Positions 61,256-64,000 of a stretch of 64,000 nucleotides of DNA are shown piece after piece. The DNA is taken from contig CAVOJY010000007.1 in NCBI GenBank assembly GCA_963696405.1, positions 124,001 through 188,000 on the forward strand. Direction: 5' to 3'. The DNA comes from CAVOJY01 sp963696405. Lineage in GTDB: Bacteria; Chloroflexota; Limnocylindria; Limnocylindrales; CSP1-4. Under the pieces are notes generated by a model. That model worked only from the letters and a program-made list of their open reading frames with translations. It was not told the origin of the DNA and did no database searches. The position numbers and the translations under genes were made by a program. How positions within the stretch are numbered: the stretch's first letter is position 1; each line of letters begins with the position of its first letter.

Positions 61256-64000
61256 TCATGCCGTGTTGAGCTTGATCCTCGTGCCCGGAGGAACCACGGT
61301 TCCTGCCGGAGGCGACTGACCGGTGACTTTCTTCCCCTTGCCGATGATCGCCGGCTCGAGCCCGGCCGCCTGGAGGGTGGTGATCGCGTCCGGCACCGTC
61401 ATGCCCGTCACCTTCGGCACCGTCACGTACGGGTTTTCCGTCGGCGCGGGTGGCTCGGGCGGGTACGGGGACTCTCCCGGGAGCGGCGGCTCGGTGGGGA
61501 AGGGCTCCTCTGTTGGGAAGGGCTCTTCGGTGGGGAAGGGCTCGACCTCGGGCGCCACTTCGCACTTCTCGGTCGGCGAGAACGGGGCGCCCCAGCTGGC
61601 CCCGTACGGCTGGAAGAAGGGGTTGTAGAAGTAGCTCGTCCGGGTCCCTTCCTTCGTGCGGACCCCCGTGCCCCGCTGGGCCCGCGCGACCCATGCCCTG
61701 TTCGCCGCCTGCCAGGCCGGGTAGCCGTTCTCCACCCGCGAGAGATCGAGGAACGCCTTCCCGACCTTCGTCCCGGCGCAGCCGTCCTGCCAGAGCAGCC
61801 CGCTCTCCTGCTCGACCGTCCGCTCGACGCGGAGGTTGTCGACCTGCCCGGGCTGGGTGCCCTTGATGAACAACTCGCGCACTGTCTTGGTCGAGTGTTT
61901 CGCGGGCCGAAGGCCGCTCCAGGCGTCCACGGCCGCCTCGACGAGGCCGGTCGGGCGGCTGAAGTTCGAGATCGGCCACTTCCGGCTGACTTCGTTGAGG
62001 AAGCCCTGCCACACGTACGTGGGCACGTCGAAGGAGAAGATCGGGTGGTCCGGGTCGCTCACCATGGTGTAGTCGGAGTTGCCGTTCCACGCGACGACCG
62101 CCAGGGCGTAAGCCCCGGCCGCGCGGGCGGCCTTGGCCGGCGGCGCGATGTACCCGGCCGCGATGAGGTCGCGGGCTTCGTTGTTCGTCCCGGTCTTCAA
62201 CGCCGCCGGGCGGCGCTTGCCGGCGGAGTTGGTGATCTTGAACGCCCCCCAATACGGGTTGACCGACGGGTTGGTGTTCCCGGCCAGGATGTCCGTCATG
62301 ATGTACGCCGCCTGCGGGCTCACGGCCTGCACGCCGGCCGGCGGCTTGTACGGGCTGACGACATCCTTGCCGTCGGTGTCCTTGATCGAGAGGATGGTCG
62401 TGCGGCCGATGTACCGCCCGCTGTTGGCCAGCGTCCCGTAGCCCGTGGCCAGGTCGGCCGGGTGGACCTCCTGGGTTCCCAGGGTGAGCGACAGGCCGGC
62501 GGTGGGCTGGGCAACGTTGAAGCGAAGGCCGAACTTCTTGGCCATCTCGAAGACGTGCTCGACGCCGTTGATCTGCAGCGCCTTGACGGCCGGGATGTTG
62601 AGCGAGAACTGGATGGCCTGGCGCATCCTGAGCGGCCCGCGCTCGTACTCGTCTGCGTCGGTGGGCTTGTAGCCGCCAAAGTCCGTGAGCACGTCCATGA
62701 ACATCGTGGCGGCGGTCATGGTCCGGTCGTTGAGGCCCGTCGCGTAGTTGAAGGGCTTGAACGCCGAGCCGGCCTGCCGCCAGCCGTTGGCCAGCACGTC
62801 GAACTGCGGCTGGAACGCCTTCGTCGACTTCGCCGCGTAGTAGTCGGCCGACCCGACGTACGCAATGACCTCCCCGCGCTGGTAGTCGATGGCGATGAGG
62901 GCGCCGTTGTGGACGTCCTTGCCGCGGATCTTCTTCATCCATGGCAGGTACTTGAGGTTCAGTGCCTTCGCGGCGGCCTCGGGGTTCGGGGCGTTCGGGA
63001 CGAGGGCGGCCGCCTTGACCCACTTCTCGGCCACCTTCTGAAGCTTGAGGTCGATCGTGGTGACCACGCGCAGGCCGCCCTCCTCGAGCCGCTGGCACGT
63101 TTCGATGCCGTTGCCGCAGATCCGGTCGGCGAGTTCGTTGCGGACCTGCCAGACGAAGTGGGGGGCCAGCCAGTTCGGTCGACGCTGTGACACCACCACC
63201 ACTGGCTCTTTCTTCGCCTTCTCGTAGTCGGCATCGGTGTACTGGCCCGCGGTGAGGACCGAGCGCGTCTTCATCAGTTCGAGGATGTAGTTGCGGCGCT
63301 GGACGATGGCGCTGCCGGCAGGCACGAGGAGCGTTCCGTCCTCCTGCTCATCCCCGTTACGCACGAGGTCGTACTCAGAGGGGGACTGGAGGGCGCCGGC
63401 GAGGATCGCGCACTGGGCCAGCGAGAGCTTCCTGAGATCGCTGACGCCGAAGTAGCTCCTGGCCGCGGCCTTGATGCCGTAGCTGTTGTTCCCGTAGAAG
63501 TTCTGGTTGAGATACGCCGCCAGGATGGCTTCCTTTCCGCTCTGCCCGGGATAGACCTCGTTCAGGCGGATCGACTGGATGATCTCCTTGATCTTGCGCT
63601 CGTAGATGCGCTCGGGGTCCTGCACCAGCTCGGGGTCCAGGAGGCGTTGACGCACCAGCTGTTGGGTGATGCTGGAGGCGCCGCGCCCCCGGCCCTGGAG
63701 CGAGTCGACGGCCGCCGACAGGATGCCGATGGGATCGAACCCGGTGTTCGTCCAGAACGTCTTGTCCTCGATGGAGGTGACCGCGTCGATGCAGCCCGCG
63801 GGGACGTCCTTGAACTCGACCAGCTCGCGCTTCTGTTGGCCGAACCGGGCCAGCTCCACCTTGCCTGTTCGGTCATAGATGATCGATTCCTGCGCGAACT
63901 CCAGGTTGGCAAGCACCTGCTTCGGATCGGCCAGGCCCTGGCTGAAGTAGCCGTAGGCCCCCACGACCGCGGCGAAGCCAAGGACGCCGACAAGGGCGAG
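61256..64000 (-). CDS. Class A penicillin-binding protein with PASTA domain (5' end outside window)
   Basis: A bifunctional wall synthase over 900 residues; the frame continues past the window edge through a membrane helix (VGVLGFAAVVGAYGYF). Transglycosylase: SIEDKTFWTNTGFDPIGI (usual EDxxFxxHxG has Asn for His), RGASSITQQLVRQRLL, IRLNEVYPG and YLNQNFYGNNSYGI. Transpeptidase: GSAFKPF (SxxK), SLN in FSLNIPAVKAL, and LKTGTNNEARD. Then a Pro/Glu-rich repeat linker (FPTEEP) and one PASTA domain (YVTVPKVTGMTVPDAITTLQAAGL) that would sense wall fragments. It converges with mutS2 ten bases away. Confidence 0.93.
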   Translation of the reverse strand, partial: LALVGVLGFAAVVGAYGYFSQGLADPKQVLANLEFAQESIIYDRTGKVELARFGQQKRELVEFKDVPAGCIDAVTSIEDKTFWTNTGFDPIGILSAAVDSLQGRGRGASSITQQLVRQRLLDPELVQDPERIYERKIKEIIQSIRLNEVYPGQSGKEAILAAYLNQNFYGNNSYGIKAAARSYFGVSDLRKLSLAQCAILAGALQSPSEYDLVRNGDEQEDGTLLVPAGSAIVQRRNYILELMKTRSVLTAGQYTDADYEKAKKEPVVVVSQRRPNWLAPHFVWQVRNELADRICGNGIETCQRLEEGGLRVVTTIDLKLQKVAEKWVKAAALVPNAPNPEAAAKALNLKYLPWMKKIRGKDVHNGALIAIDYQRGEVIAYVGSADYYAAKSTKAFQPQFDVLANGWRQAGSAFKPFNYATGLNDRTMTAATMFMDVLTDFGGYKPTDADEYERGPLRMRQAIQFSLNIPAVKALQINGVEHVFEMAKKFGLRFNVAQPTAGLSLTLGTQEVHPADLATGYGTLANSGRYIGRTTILSIKDTDGKDVVSPYKPPAGVQAVSPQAAYIMTDILAGNTNPSVNPYWGAFKITNSAGKRRPAALKTGTNNEARDLIAAGYIAPPAKAARAAGAYALAVVAWNGNSDYTMVSDPDHPIFSFDVPTYVWQGFLNEVSRKWPISNFSRPTGLVEAAVDAWSGLRPAKHSTKTVRELFIKGTQPGQVDNLRVERTVEQESGLLWQDGCAGTKVGKAFLDLSRVENGYPAWQAANRAWVARAQRGTGVRTKEGTRTSYFYNPFFQPYGASWGAPFSPTEKCEVAPEVEPFPTEEPFPTEEPFPTEPPLPGESPYPPEPPAPTENPYVTVPKVTGMTVPDAITTLQAAGLEPAIIGKGKKVTGQSPPAGTVVPPGTRIKLNTA

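Overview
The window is about 64 kb of GC-rich (roughly 70%) bacterial chromosome, read as a draft or metagenome-derived contig of a Gram-positive-like (monoderm) lineage. The gene set points to Chloroflexota, perhaps the Limnocylindria/Ellin6529 side, or less likely an actinobacterial relative: a small basic divisome protein (DUF1290), paired DUF881 proteins, DUF951, an F420-type reductase, a Thr T-box and a PASTA-tailed class A PBP. The taxonomic call is inference; no marker gene was compared.

Layout. 1-5.9 kb: division and wall cluster on the + strand (ddl 3' end, ftsQ, sbp, ftsA, yjbQ, ftsZ, yggS, yggT). 6.3-7.7 kb: tRNA-Val(CAC) and a secreted metallophosphoesterase. 8.0-21.7 kb: a long purine operon, purA-purD-purB-purC-purS-purQ-purL-purF-purM-purN/purH, behind a strongly structured leader; purE and purK are not in the window. 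21.8-28.9 kb: a small Ala-rich protein, metG, tatD, an acyl-ACP thioesterase, CIRCE-controlled groES-groEL and a transaldolase-like gene. 29-37.9 kb: an ABC substrate-binding protein, a membrane-anchored gluzincin peptidase, two DUF881 proteins, DUF951, an MFS transporter, an asparaginase and an unrecognised protein with a nucleotidyltransferase signature. 37.9-40.9 kb (minus strand): a three-gene operon of a class IV aminotransferase and a split transketolase.

40.9-48.8 kb is the accessory part: mostly single minus-strand genes (SRPBCC protein, orphan protein, VanZ-like membrane protein, GH10-like secreted hydrolase, VanW protein, GNAT, F420-type reductase), wide non-coding gaps, a family of same-orientation direct repeats with one gene between each pair, and a compact highly structured element at 48.1 kb. 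48.8-61.2 kb returns to housekeeping genes: tRNA-Val(GAC), Thr T-box and thrS, a D-cysteine desulfhydrase-like enzyme, a molbindin, infC-rpmI-rplT, pheS-pheT, cvpA, an alkyladenine glycosylase and mutS2. The window closes inside a minus-strand class A penicillin-binding protein.

Genes are tightly packed, with many 4-base ATGA or GTGA stop/start overlaps implying translational coupling. -10 boxes resemble TANNCT and several lie only 6-10 bases before the start codon, suggesting leaderless transcripts. At least seven reading frames look broken by single-base or two-base indels (purC, purL twice, purM, the ABC binding protein, the transketolase N-subunit, the VanW protein, probably the MFS tail). 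In housekeeping genes this most simply means sequencing or assembly error.
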